A stretch of DNA of 64,000 nucleotides from Kappaphycus alvarezii (Eukaryota; Rhodophyta; Florideophyceae; Gigartinales; Solieriaceae). Under the pieces are notes generated by a model that had not been told where the DNA came from, made no database searches, and saw nothing but the letters and a program-made list of their open reading frames with translations. The stretch's first letter is position 1; the number at the start of each line of letters is the position of its first letter. This document shows positions 55,285 through 64,000 of the stretch, in pieces. The stretch covers positions 682,001 to 746,000 of the forward strand of contig NADL03000699.1 in assembly GCA_002205965.3 (NCBI GenBank). The letters are read 5' to 3'. The position numbers and the translations under genes were made by a program.

Positions 55285-55995
55285 GAGTGAAAAGGCTTTC
55301 AGGCATCAGATGTACATATACTCCCATTTACCCGCAAAGGCAAACACGAAGCGAGATCGCAGAGTGGAGACGAAGGAGGAAGGCTCTAACTGCAACAGGG
55401 ATAGCTAAGTAAGTGCGCATTACATCAATCAATGATAAATTATGCGGCTTACTTGCACCAGTAGTTGAGACTTATTTGAACCTTTGTGTTGGACGTTCGA
55501 TCGAGACAGAACTGGTGATGGCAGGGTTAAAAATGCTTGAACACTCGAATCTCCGGATGCTGCTGTACAGAGGCTATGGGCGCGGAACGCTTCATACGGG
55601 GATGGTACTCCAATGGGGTGTAGTGTGAAAGCTTCCGTCCGGTACTAACCATAATTGTCTTGGGTGGACGGACGCTGCCAGCAATGGCCGGCCTGGGGAG
55701 GCACACGAAGGGGAGGGGATATTACAGCGAAAAGGTGAGTGGGCTGCCAGGAACGAGAATAATATATTTGCGGAATTGGATGTGGTGATCGGCGTGTCTC
55801 CCCAGAGGCTGAAATCCCTGTCCGGTTCCATTCGTTCCATCGTGCGTACGCTTGATTAAAATATTTAGATCTGGTGTTTTCGCGTCGCGAGAGTTGTAAG
55901 GAGAGTAGCGCCGATCATACGCCCGTGACCGATTATGCGTGTTGATTCTCTGACAAGAACCAAATCAATACTTCCACCGGTTGCTGAACTTGCGT
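55285..55995. other. no gene seen
   Basis: Short frames only, with no similarity to other parts of the window that I can find. Confidence 0.4.
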
Positions 55996-56369
55996 GATAC
56001 TCTAATCATCAAAAATATCCAAATGAAGATCATAGAATAAATAAAGGACAAAGGAAGGCTTTTGATTGGGCCATGAAGGATACATGGAGGGCGGTAGGCG
56101 GGAGAACAAGCGAGGACTTGAGGGACCAGAAGTTGTGGCTAAGTTTTCCAAGTTGTCGGTTATGTACTCCTTTTCAATGGGTTCTGATCGCACGTCAAGT
56201 CTTTGGGATACCGTAAGCTGCCAACGTGGCCTTACCTCTAATGGCTTACAGCACAGAGGATGCAGATGCAACCGAGATAGAGCCGTGACAGCGTTACTTG
56301 CTTCCAGTTGTGGATGACAGCCACGTCGAAGCACCGTTATCATATTCACCCATAACTTTCCAATCATTC

Positions 56370-57285
56370 CACCGAATTAAACAGTTGATAAAACAAAATG
56401 ATTGAAAGAAGTTCGTGCGAGAGTGATGTAAGAGCAAATGACCGAAAAAAGAACGAATCATCACATTGCATTACCCTAGCATCCAGATAGGACTCGCGGA
56501 ATGTGCGTCTAGCGGGCCAATCCCCCCATATTAGAATACGATATTCTTGAACCCCAGTCGCAGCAAATTCTGATGCAGCACCCATGTTCAGCGAGGGAGA
56601 GAACCAACAAAATTGAGGCGGAAGTGTAACGTGAGCACGAGCGAGGCAAAACTCGAGCCAAAGAGTAATGGTTATTGCGCTGGTAGAAAGTAGAGTCCCA
56701 GGTAATGCACAATAATATTTGCTTCCAGAACGGTTCGAGCGGCTTCGAGTATCATATTGACAGACCAGGTCGATGAAGCTGGTATCAAAGCGAGTATTTT
56801 GTCGGTAAGCAAGAGTGTGAGAAACCCGGTTACGATTCTTGCGCAGTGCGATGGCGATATTGAGGGAATCCGGAGTGACAGTGATGTTGGTCAGCAAAAA
56901 ATATACACTCCAGCTTCCCCACGTTCAAAGAAAATGTAGCTGACCAGGATAGCGCAGGCGTTATGTAGAAATTCAAAATCAGTGTCCGGAGAGGTGAGTG
57001 CGAGAGCGAAGATCCGACGAGCGACGGAGCTCCGCAGAGCATGGCGTTCTGTAAGCGGGTCTGAGAGCAACTTTCGGTCCCGGTCCAATTCTTGAAAGGC
57101 ATAAACAGCCAATTGTATGAGTGGTTTCAGTACCAGAGACCGCCCAATACGAGTGTGCAGTTGTGACAGCAGAGAGATAGTTGAGTACTGATACCGCACT
57201 GATCTTGTTTTCCTCGAGGAGCCAACATAGAAACTACAGGATAGAGCGTTCATTTCCAGAGAAAGGATCAATTCCATCTTGAGAG
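56370..57285 (-). pseudogene. DIRS-like tyrosine recombinase (copy B)
   Basis: N-terminal helices in 57277-56891 (LLSQLHTRIGRSLVLKPLIQ, LAVYAFQELDRDRKL) match copy A. The catalytic part in 56897-56364 has FSPSLNMGAASEFAA where copy A has SHSLRMGAAS. Both the His and the Arg of the second box are therefore lost, and the enzyme is dead. Confidence 0.65.
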
Positions 57286-57394
57286 CAGATTACCAGCCAT
57301 TTCTCCCATAAATTTTCATTTGACCTCTACGCGTTCGGAGCTCGCGCTTTTGACATGAGACGAGCGATCGTAGTACCCCTGTGGTTTCCCCAGC

Positions 57395-58240
57395 TCAAGA
57401 TACTGTAAGCACAGATTGTTGTAAGGTGACGGCTAGAGGTAAAGTACGGGCCTCTTCGGCTAGATTTTCCAGACGTCCAATTTCCACGGAGGAGCGGGCA
57501 TTGTTTTCGGGGCCCAAATCTGCGGGAGATATAGATCTTCTGCGTCGAAAACGTGCGGAAGAGCTAAACCGAGCAATTTCGTGTACCATTGCTGACCATT
57601 GCTGAGCGGAGCAGCAAGGCGTGACCAGCATTCCTTTCGCATGTTTGTGGCAGATCTTGTTCACGAAGAGTGGGATCAACTTGAAAGGAGGGTTCCAAAA
57701 ATTGATTTCTGAACGCCAGTCTTGTTGTAGCGCGTTGATTCCAAGGGAGCCAGGACACACGAATTCGCTGTTGAACTTGGCGCAGACCTTGTTGCTGCTG
57801 TCGGCGAATCGGTCGATAGTTGGACAGTATGATTCTAGCAGTGGTTGGAGTTTCTCCTGATTAATCCTCAGTCATCGAGCGTGTGCAGTCGTGACAACTG
57901 ATCGGCGAATCGGTTGACTTCTAGTGGGAGGTAAAGTGCCTATATGGAGATTCACAGCTTATGTAACAAGCGGTGTAACACGAAGAGTTCTTGCATCAGT
58001 GGTCGGGACTTTGTTGTCATAGCGTCGAGAAATGCCACGACCACTTGGCTGTCCTCCCATACTCTGAGGTGAGTCCCCGATCTGAGCATATTAGCGAACG
58101 ACCGGATGTTTTCCGTCACGGTGCGTAGCTCCAAGAATGTTACTGGCTTGACACGAAGAAGAGGGTCCCATAGACCACGAGCTTACCACGTTCCTTGGGT
58201 ACCGGGTTGCAAATTATAGCCCAAGGCTCTTCTTCCGCCT
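57395..58240 (-). pseudogene. DIRS-like RNase H/downstream block (copy B)
   Basis: CPGSLGINALQQDW, INFWNPPFKLIPL and MLVTPCCSAQQW match copy A at 12180-12500. Upstream, LRVWEDSQVVVAFLDAM and TKSRPLMQELFVLHRLLHKL look like RNase H with its acidic residue. At the far end LQPGTQGTW matches copy A (LRPGIQGVW). Confidence 0.6.
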
Positions 58241-58260
58241 TCGTCTCCACTCTGCGATCG

Positions 58261-58832
58261 TACTTCTTCCTTGTGCTCCCTCCTCGACTCCTCCCTCCCC
58301 AATCCGCTCCCACACGCGCTCGCTCGCCATCGAGGGGCCACCCCGACCTCTTCTAGCAGCTTTCGCATGCCCGGAATACTACCAGACCCTCTTCCCTCCC
58401 CCCACTTCCCCCACTTATCATTCATCTCCCCCTTTTTTTCTTGTTGATTTTACCCGAGGTCACGTCGAGAGCCAATCATCCCCGAGCAGCCTAGAGCCAG
58501 CTTTTCAGGGAAATTTAAGAGGTACTAATGGTCACCCTGTGGGATATTCCGAGCCAGGACCGACCATATCTTTCAAATATAAATCACCCCACATTCCCCA
58601 TCATCCCCTAGTGATCTAGATCACAGAGCCAGTTCAATTCAATCAGGGCCTTCCATCTACACACCTCCTAACTATCATCCTCACATTCGCGCCCACCGCA
58701 ACCCCTTAGTCCTCCTCACCATGCCGTCAGCAAATCATCTTCGTTCCGCGATGCCGCTATTACCTCTCTCACCCGCACCGCCCTCGACCTACTTGTACAG
58801 TCGTCCTCCCCACTGCACGGAAGCGTCGCCCA
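58261..58832. other. no gene seen; pyrimidine-rich
   Basis: C/T-rich tracts and short frames. No match to the DIRS RT. Confidence 0.4.
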
Positions 58833-59315
58833 ATGCGACTGCGACTCAGTTCATTGATTCCTATCGCAACCCGGCGATTCCTGCGCTGCTTATGTCCTCA
58901 TCCCTTCATCCCGCACCACCCTTGCTTTCGCTCCGTAATCCCTAGACTAGCTTCCGCAGCTGGAATTCCGTTAGCCAACTCATCCGACCCCTCGCCTGTC
59001 CCTCAGTATCATGCTTCGGCTGCTGGTACCCCCGGCGGCCCGCCTTTCGACAACGACACTCCCGACGCACCTGCCGCTCCGACTCCAGCAGCTTCCTCGT
59101 ATCTTTATGCTGCTAGAGGGAACCCATAGGCCAAGCCGGTCACCCGTCTCTCCATCTTGGGCCTACGTGGAGTGCCCGAACAGCAAGACCTCTCGGCCCT
59201 TCATATCACGAGCAAATTCGCTGGTACGGTTCGAGGGGCCATTCGTAGCCTTTTCAGTGAAAACGAGAAGAAATTCGTCCGCATCACCTCTCCAGAAGGC
59301 TTCGCGGTTCATTAA
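58833..59315 (+). pseudogene. hypothetical ORF with one in-frame TAG
   Basis: A single frame from the ATG at 58833 to TAA at 59313, broken only by TAG at 59127. The first half is Pro/Ala-rich (PDAPAAPTPAASS). The second half is a plausible folded segment (RLSILGLRGVPEQQDLSALH, TVRGAIRSLFSENEKKFVRI). The composition resembles a retroelement Gag N-terminus, but no motif decides it. Confidence 0.35.
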
Positions 59316-59362
59316 GCATCTCAGTTTCACCGCGCTTTCGCCATTGGCGAGGTTTCGGACTC

Positions 59363-59704
59363 TTGCTCCGTGGTTTCGATAGGACGATCCATGAATCTTG
59401 GTATTTATTACGGATCTCTTCCTCCGCTACTATTATCGGTTACAGCGACTCTGATTGGGCAGGCTGTCGCTCAACTAGAAATTCAACCGAAAGTTTTGTC
59501 TTCATGATGTCTGGGGGTCCTATTTCGTGGCGCTCCAAGAACCAAGGATGTGTAGCCCTGTCTTCTCGTGAAGCAGAATATATTTCGCTCTGCACTGCTT
59601 CTAAGGAAAATATTTTGCTCTCCACTCTCCTCTGTGAGATAAAGGGTGCAAAAAATCCCACACCAGTTCAGGACATATGCAGCAGTGGAGAGAGCCTCTG
59701 TACA
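59363..59704 (+). pseudogene. copia RNase H fragment (second copia family)
   Basis: IIGYSDSDWAGCRSTRNSTE, then GGPISWRSKNQGCVALSSRE and AEYISL: the Ty1/copia RNase H domain with its Asp residues and Glu in place. It is on the plus strand while the integrase of the same kind of element follows on the minus strand, so the two are joined head to head. Confidence 0.78.
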
Positions 59705-59719
59705 TGAGTGTTTGGGAAG

Positions 59720-60620
59720 ACTCCAATGATGCAACAACAAGCAGACCAGGTTGAGAAGTGGACGATTCATTCGTTAATAAACACCATTTTGCTGAGTCGT
59801 ATGTGATACCGGTGAGCTGATTTTGAATACCTTCTGAGTCGAGTAAACATTTGAAAGCGGAATAGAGATACTCCCTGACATTTTCAGATCGCAAAGATTT
59901 GAGGAGGAGATGATTTTCTTCTGGAGCGGGAGTTTTGTTATGACATTCGTGAACTTGAAGTTCCTTTAGAGTCCGACCAGTATGTTTTTCTGTGAGTACC
60001 TTGTACTTTTTGAAACACTCCAGAACCTTATGCTTGTGCTTCAATGTGTAGATGGTCGTCCATTTGGAGCCGTCGTCAACAAATGATACGAGAAACCTTG
60101 CGCCGCCAATCGAAGGAGTCTGGACAGGTCCCAAAACATCTGAGTGAACTAAGTCAATGAGCTTTGTAGAGCAAATATCCCTTTTCTTAGGGATAAGGGC
60201 ACGATGCGACATACAGAGGATACAATCAACGCAAGAGTAATTCCCGTTTCAGTCTTTCAGCTTAAAGTCCCATACGGCCTCATTTCTGACCATTGACTTG
60301 ATCGCACTTATGTTGACGTGTGCAAGTCGTTCGAGCCATGTTGAAAGGGAATTAAGCAAAGAGACTTCTGAAGCGGCCATTGATGAGTCCTAGGCCATTT
60401 CCAATGTACAATATATAAACCTTTAACAAGTGTTCCAGTGGCAAGGATAGTGTAGTGCAATGACCCTTTGTGTCTACTGTATAAGATCGATGATCCATTT
60501 TGTGATCGAAATACGATCAGTGTAAGCCTTGTAGTGCTTACCGTCCTGATAGGACGAGTGCCTACTTGGTCAAGGACCAAATGGGGCGTGCCACGGGCCA
60601 CCAAATGCTCCTGATATTTA
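59720..60620 (-). pseudogene. copia integrase fragment (second copia family)
   Basis: A zinc-binding remnant (LAHVNISAIKSMV, CVDCILCMSHRA) is followed by the core: LIDLVHSDVLGPVQTPSIGG with the first Asp, FVDDGSKWTTIYTLKHKHKV, and LRSENVREYLYSAF where the second catalytic Asp is Glu. The C-terminal Glu region is missing at the inversion junction near 59710-59790. The upstream part (60308-60604) is in a shifted frame. Confidence 0.72.
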
Positions 60621-61240
60621 TGTATTTTACAGTAGCTCGATAACTGACACGTGTCCTAACTTAACCCTAACTTTCGAGCGGCCTAACCGCTAACTTGGTA
60701 TTTATTGACGGCCAACTTGTAGCACCCAAGTAAACAGCCACCCAAGGTTTGGCTATGAATCGCTCTCCTACCCTCGCTCCCTACCTTTACCGACTCGAAG
60801 GCAGCTCCCGCGTTGCTGGCTATTGCCTGCTTATCCCCTTTAGCCACCGCTTTGTAGCCTCTTGGCTGGATCATTCCCGAGGCTTTGCCCCCTTTCTCTT
60901 TCCGTTGCGCGTGTTGCGCGTGTCTTTTGCCTTTCGGCCGTGTGGCCTTGTCTCTAGAGAGGACGTGCATCTCTACCCGTGTTCGCGCAACGCTCGTTCC
61001 CTGTCTAGGACGTGTATCGACACCCCGCAGGCTTCCATCCGTTCCCTGAGGGAGGATCGAAATCACCTAGCAGAGCCTCACTCACCGCCGCTTGCTCGGT
61101 TCCTGTCGCCTTTGTCCGTTTTTCTCTCGGCTTTGCCGCTATCTGAAGTCTTTCGGACTGTTCCCCGTTCACTCGCCTCCGGCGCTACATCTTTCTGGTA
61201 CACTTTTATTGTTTTCTAGCTTATCAAGCCTCTACCGCCC
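60621..61240. other. foreign insert between copia integrase and protease remnants
   Basis: About 0.6-0.7 kb, pyrimidine-rich on the plus strand, that separates two parts of the copia-2 relic which should be nearly adjacent. It has an apparent 156-codon plus-strand frame of low-information composition. It could be a solo LTR (possible TGATA... and ...TATCA ends near 60612 and 61250), but I find no target duplication. Confidence 0.35.
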
Positions 61241-61246
61241 GTCTTA

Positions 61247-62733
61247 TCAAGACATCGACCTACTTTCCCTCATAGTGCTTAAAGACAAAGCGGGTCCCAC
61301 GGACGCATGGTAGTTGCACAGTCGACGACTGCGTTTGACTCTATTGCCGTTGGCATTGTGGTTCGTCCCCCTTTCAAAGCTTTGACTGTGCGTTGCACTA
61401 CAGGTAGAGCCGTTTGTACCATTCGCGAGATAAACTACCTTGCGATCGAAATTAGAGCTGATCCCTAGATCTGCCATAGAAGACACTGAAAGCAATTGAT
61501 AGCAGAAGCTCAGGACGTGCAGTTAGTAATTCAGCATGCATTTGACTGTCGCGTCACTTTGTTGAAGGGATAGTATTACACATCCTGATACCTCGGTGGG
61601 CGCTAAGGAGTCAGCTCCCAGATTCACTGCTGAGGGGAATGAAGAGTGATTGTACATAGTGAAAGCTGAGCGATCAAGCGTCACACGAGAAGTGAATCCC
61701 GAATCAATAACTCAATCATTCTAAAGTGAGATTGATGTGCCAATGGTCTTTTGTGCAAAACTCGCCTGTTCGGAGAGATTGAGCGGACAGCTGGATTGTT
61801 ACCCGGAATAGAACCTGTTTTAACGTGACGAGGGCTATTCGGGTGAGCCAAATTTGTATCTTCTGAGATGCTCAATAGATATACTATGTCCTTGGTTTCT
61901 TCGTCACTAACACTTTACTGTGATGCTACAAGTCCCTTTCTGCCAACAAGGGCCTTGTCTAGACGAGCTCGAACAGAATGGCCGAAAGGAGCGAGGTGGG
62001 GTACATTTTGAAACAACGACTGCTCTCGCCATGTTTTCCGCAGTGTATGAAAATTTATGTAGAGGGATCTCGCTTGAATTCCGGACGTTCTTTGACTAGA
62101 AGTGCTGCAGACCCCGAAGCTTTCAGATCATCATGATCACGTTGAGCATGACGTTGTTCTGCTGATGGCATCGACTCTGGACGAATTAGAACGAAAGTTT
62201 GTCGTCATCAATGTGAGCAGCATCAAAGGCAGAGACGAGACCGTAAAATTGATCAGTGAGTACATTTTGAAAGGCCATTGTCATCTTTCAATCTTCAACT
62301 TTGACCGACATTGCCTTCAAAGTGGCTGCAAGCTGACGAATTCCAGTGGCAAACAGAAGTATCTTCTTGATTAATTTCATCTTTGCAGTTTAAAAGCGAC
62401 ACCTTGCAGCTAAATTGCTTAAAAGAGAGTTTTCTCCAAAGATGTCACAAATGAGGGACCACATGACTTTGGCGATTTTGGCTGTGCTGGATGTTGTACC
62501 TGCTCGAGATTTTTATCAGAGAGAGTCAGTCCGATAAAGGCGCGTGCCTTAAAATCTGACTTGGAATCTTCCATGAGGAGTATGCTGCTGAGAAAGTCTC
62601 TGGAGGGTCTTCTTTGAGGTGGTCGTCAAATACTCTTAACGAGAGTAGTAGCTAAATTCGTGATTTCCAGATGTCGAAGTTGTCATCGCGGTGCTTTTCA
62701 GGACTGTCGATACGGGCTCCAGAGGAATCCATG
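61247..62733 (-). pseudogene. copia gag-protease relic (second copia family)
   Basis: The gag start MDSSGARIDSPEK is followed by HRDDNFDIWKSRI, the copia gag N-W motif (62733-62640). Then comes FIGLTLSDKN and AKIAKVMWSLICDIFGENSL in changing frames (62540-62400). The far end has MADLGISSNFDRKVVYLANG (about 61430-61480), the pre-integrase segment. Stops and frame changes are frequent. Confidence 0.62.
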
Positions 62734-63025
62734 ATTTAATGCAGTAAAATGATTGAAAAATGTGATTGAGCAAAAAAGATACACAGTGACCCAGATGCCG
62801 TTTACTTATTTCTTAGCTTGATGTGTTTGTCGCGGTCTTGCCTTGTCTCGAACAGGCGATTGCAGCAGAAAAAGGAAATAATGGATGTTCTCCTCTGGGC
62901 GCGGTTCCGACATTTTTACTTCCTCTGTGCTGCTCGAGCTGCTTTGGTCCGGACACCTTCAGCTGGAAAGGATTGCAAACAAGGAAGGAATAATTCGGCT
63001 TGGCGGCCGGGGAAGGGAATCGAGA
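62734..63025. other. no gene seen
   Basis: Outer flank of the copia-2 relic. No LTR is identifiable. Confidence 0.35.
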
Positions 63026-63485
63026 TCAAGAAATGAGAGCGAGGGGAAGAGGAGCCGGAGGGAGAGTTTCGACGGAGAGAGGAGTTGGAACCCTTGCCGG
63101 TGGAGAAGCAGATGCAAGAGGGGGGGCAGTAGGTGACAGAGGAGACTCAGAAAGAGTACCTAGAGACGTATTCTGCTGAACTGGAGTCGGAGGAGCAGGA
63201 GAGGGAGACGGAGAAATCAAAGAAAAAATTTTGACGGAAAAAGCAGGCTCGGCGTTCCGAAGTCTTTGGTTCGCCTTTTTGATGCTAGTAGATGACACAG
63301 GAAGGGGCTTTGAGCTAAGTTTGATAGGATTCTTCTACGACTTTCCAGCAGCAGCCTTCTTCTTTTCAAAGGCAAGAATATGCCGAAGAAATTCTTTCTT
63401 CGGAGGAGGAGAAGGAGGGACAACAACTACGTTTGGAGTAGTAGCGGCAGAAGGGACGTCACAACCCTCGCCGTCCGACTCTATA
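63026..63485 (-). pseudogene. Pro/Lys-rich ORF fragment with in-frame TAG
   Basis: One minus-strand frame reads SDGEGCDVPSAATTPNVVVV, then PPKKEFLRHILAFEKKKAAA, GKS, a TAG near 63342, then SKPLPVSSTSIKKANQRLR and a Pro/Ser-rich tail to 63026. It resembles a basic retroelement ORF1 or a disordered nuclear protein. No known domain. Confidence 0.3.
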
Positions 63486-64000
63486 CAGAAAGAAAGAGTA
63501 CGAAATGTTTGAACTTCCTCTTGAAACGAGCCACGGGCCGTGAAACGAACCTAGGTATATAGCACATGGACGAGACAGGTAGCAAAGGGAAGAAGTAGGA
63601 CCGTAAGATAAACTGTGTTCTGTGGCACAGAGATGTAGAACGAAGACGGGCCGCGAAACCAACCTGAATAGGTAGTGCAGAGACGACAAAAGTTAGAAAG
63701 GCCACAATACAGAAGTGAGTCGATAATGCAGAGACGACGTAAAGGCCACGCCCAAATCAGTCGCAGGTTTTTTAGTCCTTAGCCTGCGCGAAATGTGTTT
63801 TCTTCCCCGGGTAGCCCCCGGATGGTCGCCGACGAAAAGAGTGAAGCCGAAGAGGTAAGTCGCTGAGCAGCGTTAGCGGCCTGGGCCCATAAATTGATAC
63901 GGGGAAGGAGGAGATGGAGCGAGACAGAGAGAGAAGAAGGGAACGTGAGAATGAGAGTGGAAGAGAGAGTGAGAGACAGAAGGAGTGAGGGACCAAGGAA
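63486..64000. other. purine-rich window edge, no gene seen
   Basis: 63890-63990 is a GA-rich tract (GAGAGAGAAGAAGGGA-type). Apparent minus-strand frames are Ser/Leu-rich readings of this simple sequence. Words like GGCCGTGAAACGAACC / GGGCCGCGAAACCAACC recur at about 63534 and 63650 with CATAGAGA-like contexts, a loose short repeat. Confidence 0.35.

Larger units (their letters stand above)
56000..58260 (-). mobile_element. DIRS-like retroelement, 5'-truncated degenerate copy (copy B)
   Basis: Minus strand, same family as 9479-13873. It retains part of RNase H, the post-RNase H block, the tyrosine recombinase, the 3' non-coding block and the terminal repeat region (about 56060-56180, where TATATAA has become ACATAA). 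No RT is recognisable beyond about 58260, so the 5' half is missing. Confidence 0.7.

Noticed and set aside
60749..61219. 156-codon plus-strand gene
   Set aside because: Composition is Arg/Ser/Leu/Pro-rich, as from any frame of pyrimidine-rich DNA, with no motif. It sits in an insert within a copia relic.
63772..63996. 74-residue Ser/Leu-rich protein with signal-like start
   Set aside because: A reading of a GA-rich simple tract; the apparent hydrophobicity comes from CT repeats.
1..64000. tRNA or rRNA genes
   Set aside because: I looked for cloverleaf-like and rRNA-like stretches and saw none that I can support by eye; a tRNAscan run would be decisive.

Overview
This 64-kb window is eukaryotic nuclear DNA made almost entirely of transposable elements in different states of decay. 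Host genes are few, short and mostly broken. The evidence is Ty3/gypsy and Ty1/copia LTR retrotransposons with target-site duplications, DIRS-like tyrosine-recombinase retroelements, a PIF/Harbinger DNA transposon, a Crypton-type tyrosine recombinase, three remnants of a non-LTR-like reverse transcriptase family, and short GT-AG introns (41 and 72 bp in two gene models). The mix and the protein flavours suggest a TE-rich algal genome, possibly a florideophyte red alga such as Chondrus. That is inference, because no rRNA, tRNA or conserved housekeeping gene is present to fix the taxon.

Layout. 0.8-1.05 kb: a small secreted Ala/Gly-rich protein (minus). 1.25-8.73 kb: a very young Ty3/gypsy element (minus) with two nearly identical LTRs, a 5-bp duplication (GTTTG), an intact Gag-protease ORF, a pol ORF with about five frameshifts, and an intact third ORF of unknown function built from two copies of one domain. 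9.48-13.87 kb: a decayed DIRS-like element (plus). 14.7-21.7 kb: an old copy of the same Ty3 family (plus) that keeps the third ORF and both stop/start junctions; its 3' LTR is partly inverted. 22-26.2 kb: a non-LTR-like RT fragment, two OTU-type cysteine protease ORFs in opposite orientation, and small orphan ORFs. 27.7-28.8 kb: a 1.06-kb element with long terminal inverted repeats and one 165-codon open frame. 29.9-33.1 kb: two short spliced gene models, a decayed downstream frame with a GLPLA-like motif, and a tandem array of hairpin-forming TGTGTCG units. 33.3-35.65 kb: a broken Crypton-like tyrosine recombinase.

38.2-49.27 kb: a Ty1/copia element (minus, duplication ATTTT) whose 3' LTR is split by a complete 4.27-kb PIF/Harbinger transposon (TAA duplication, transposase plus Myb/SANT-like partner). 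The unsplit site survives in the other LTR. 49.6-55.3 kb: two more RT remnants (minus), with a 108-bp direct repeat between them. 56.0-58.3 kb: a second DIRS-like copy (minus). 58.8-62.7 kb: a second copia relative, rearranged head to head. 62.8-64 kb: purine-rich DNA with one Pro/Lys-rich broken frame.

The only near-complete mobile elements are the Ty3 copy at 1.25-8.73 kb and the Harbinger/copia nest. The Ty3 Gag-PR and third ORF are open while pol is not, so any current movement would need pol supplied from elsewhere, unless the pol lesions are sequence errors.
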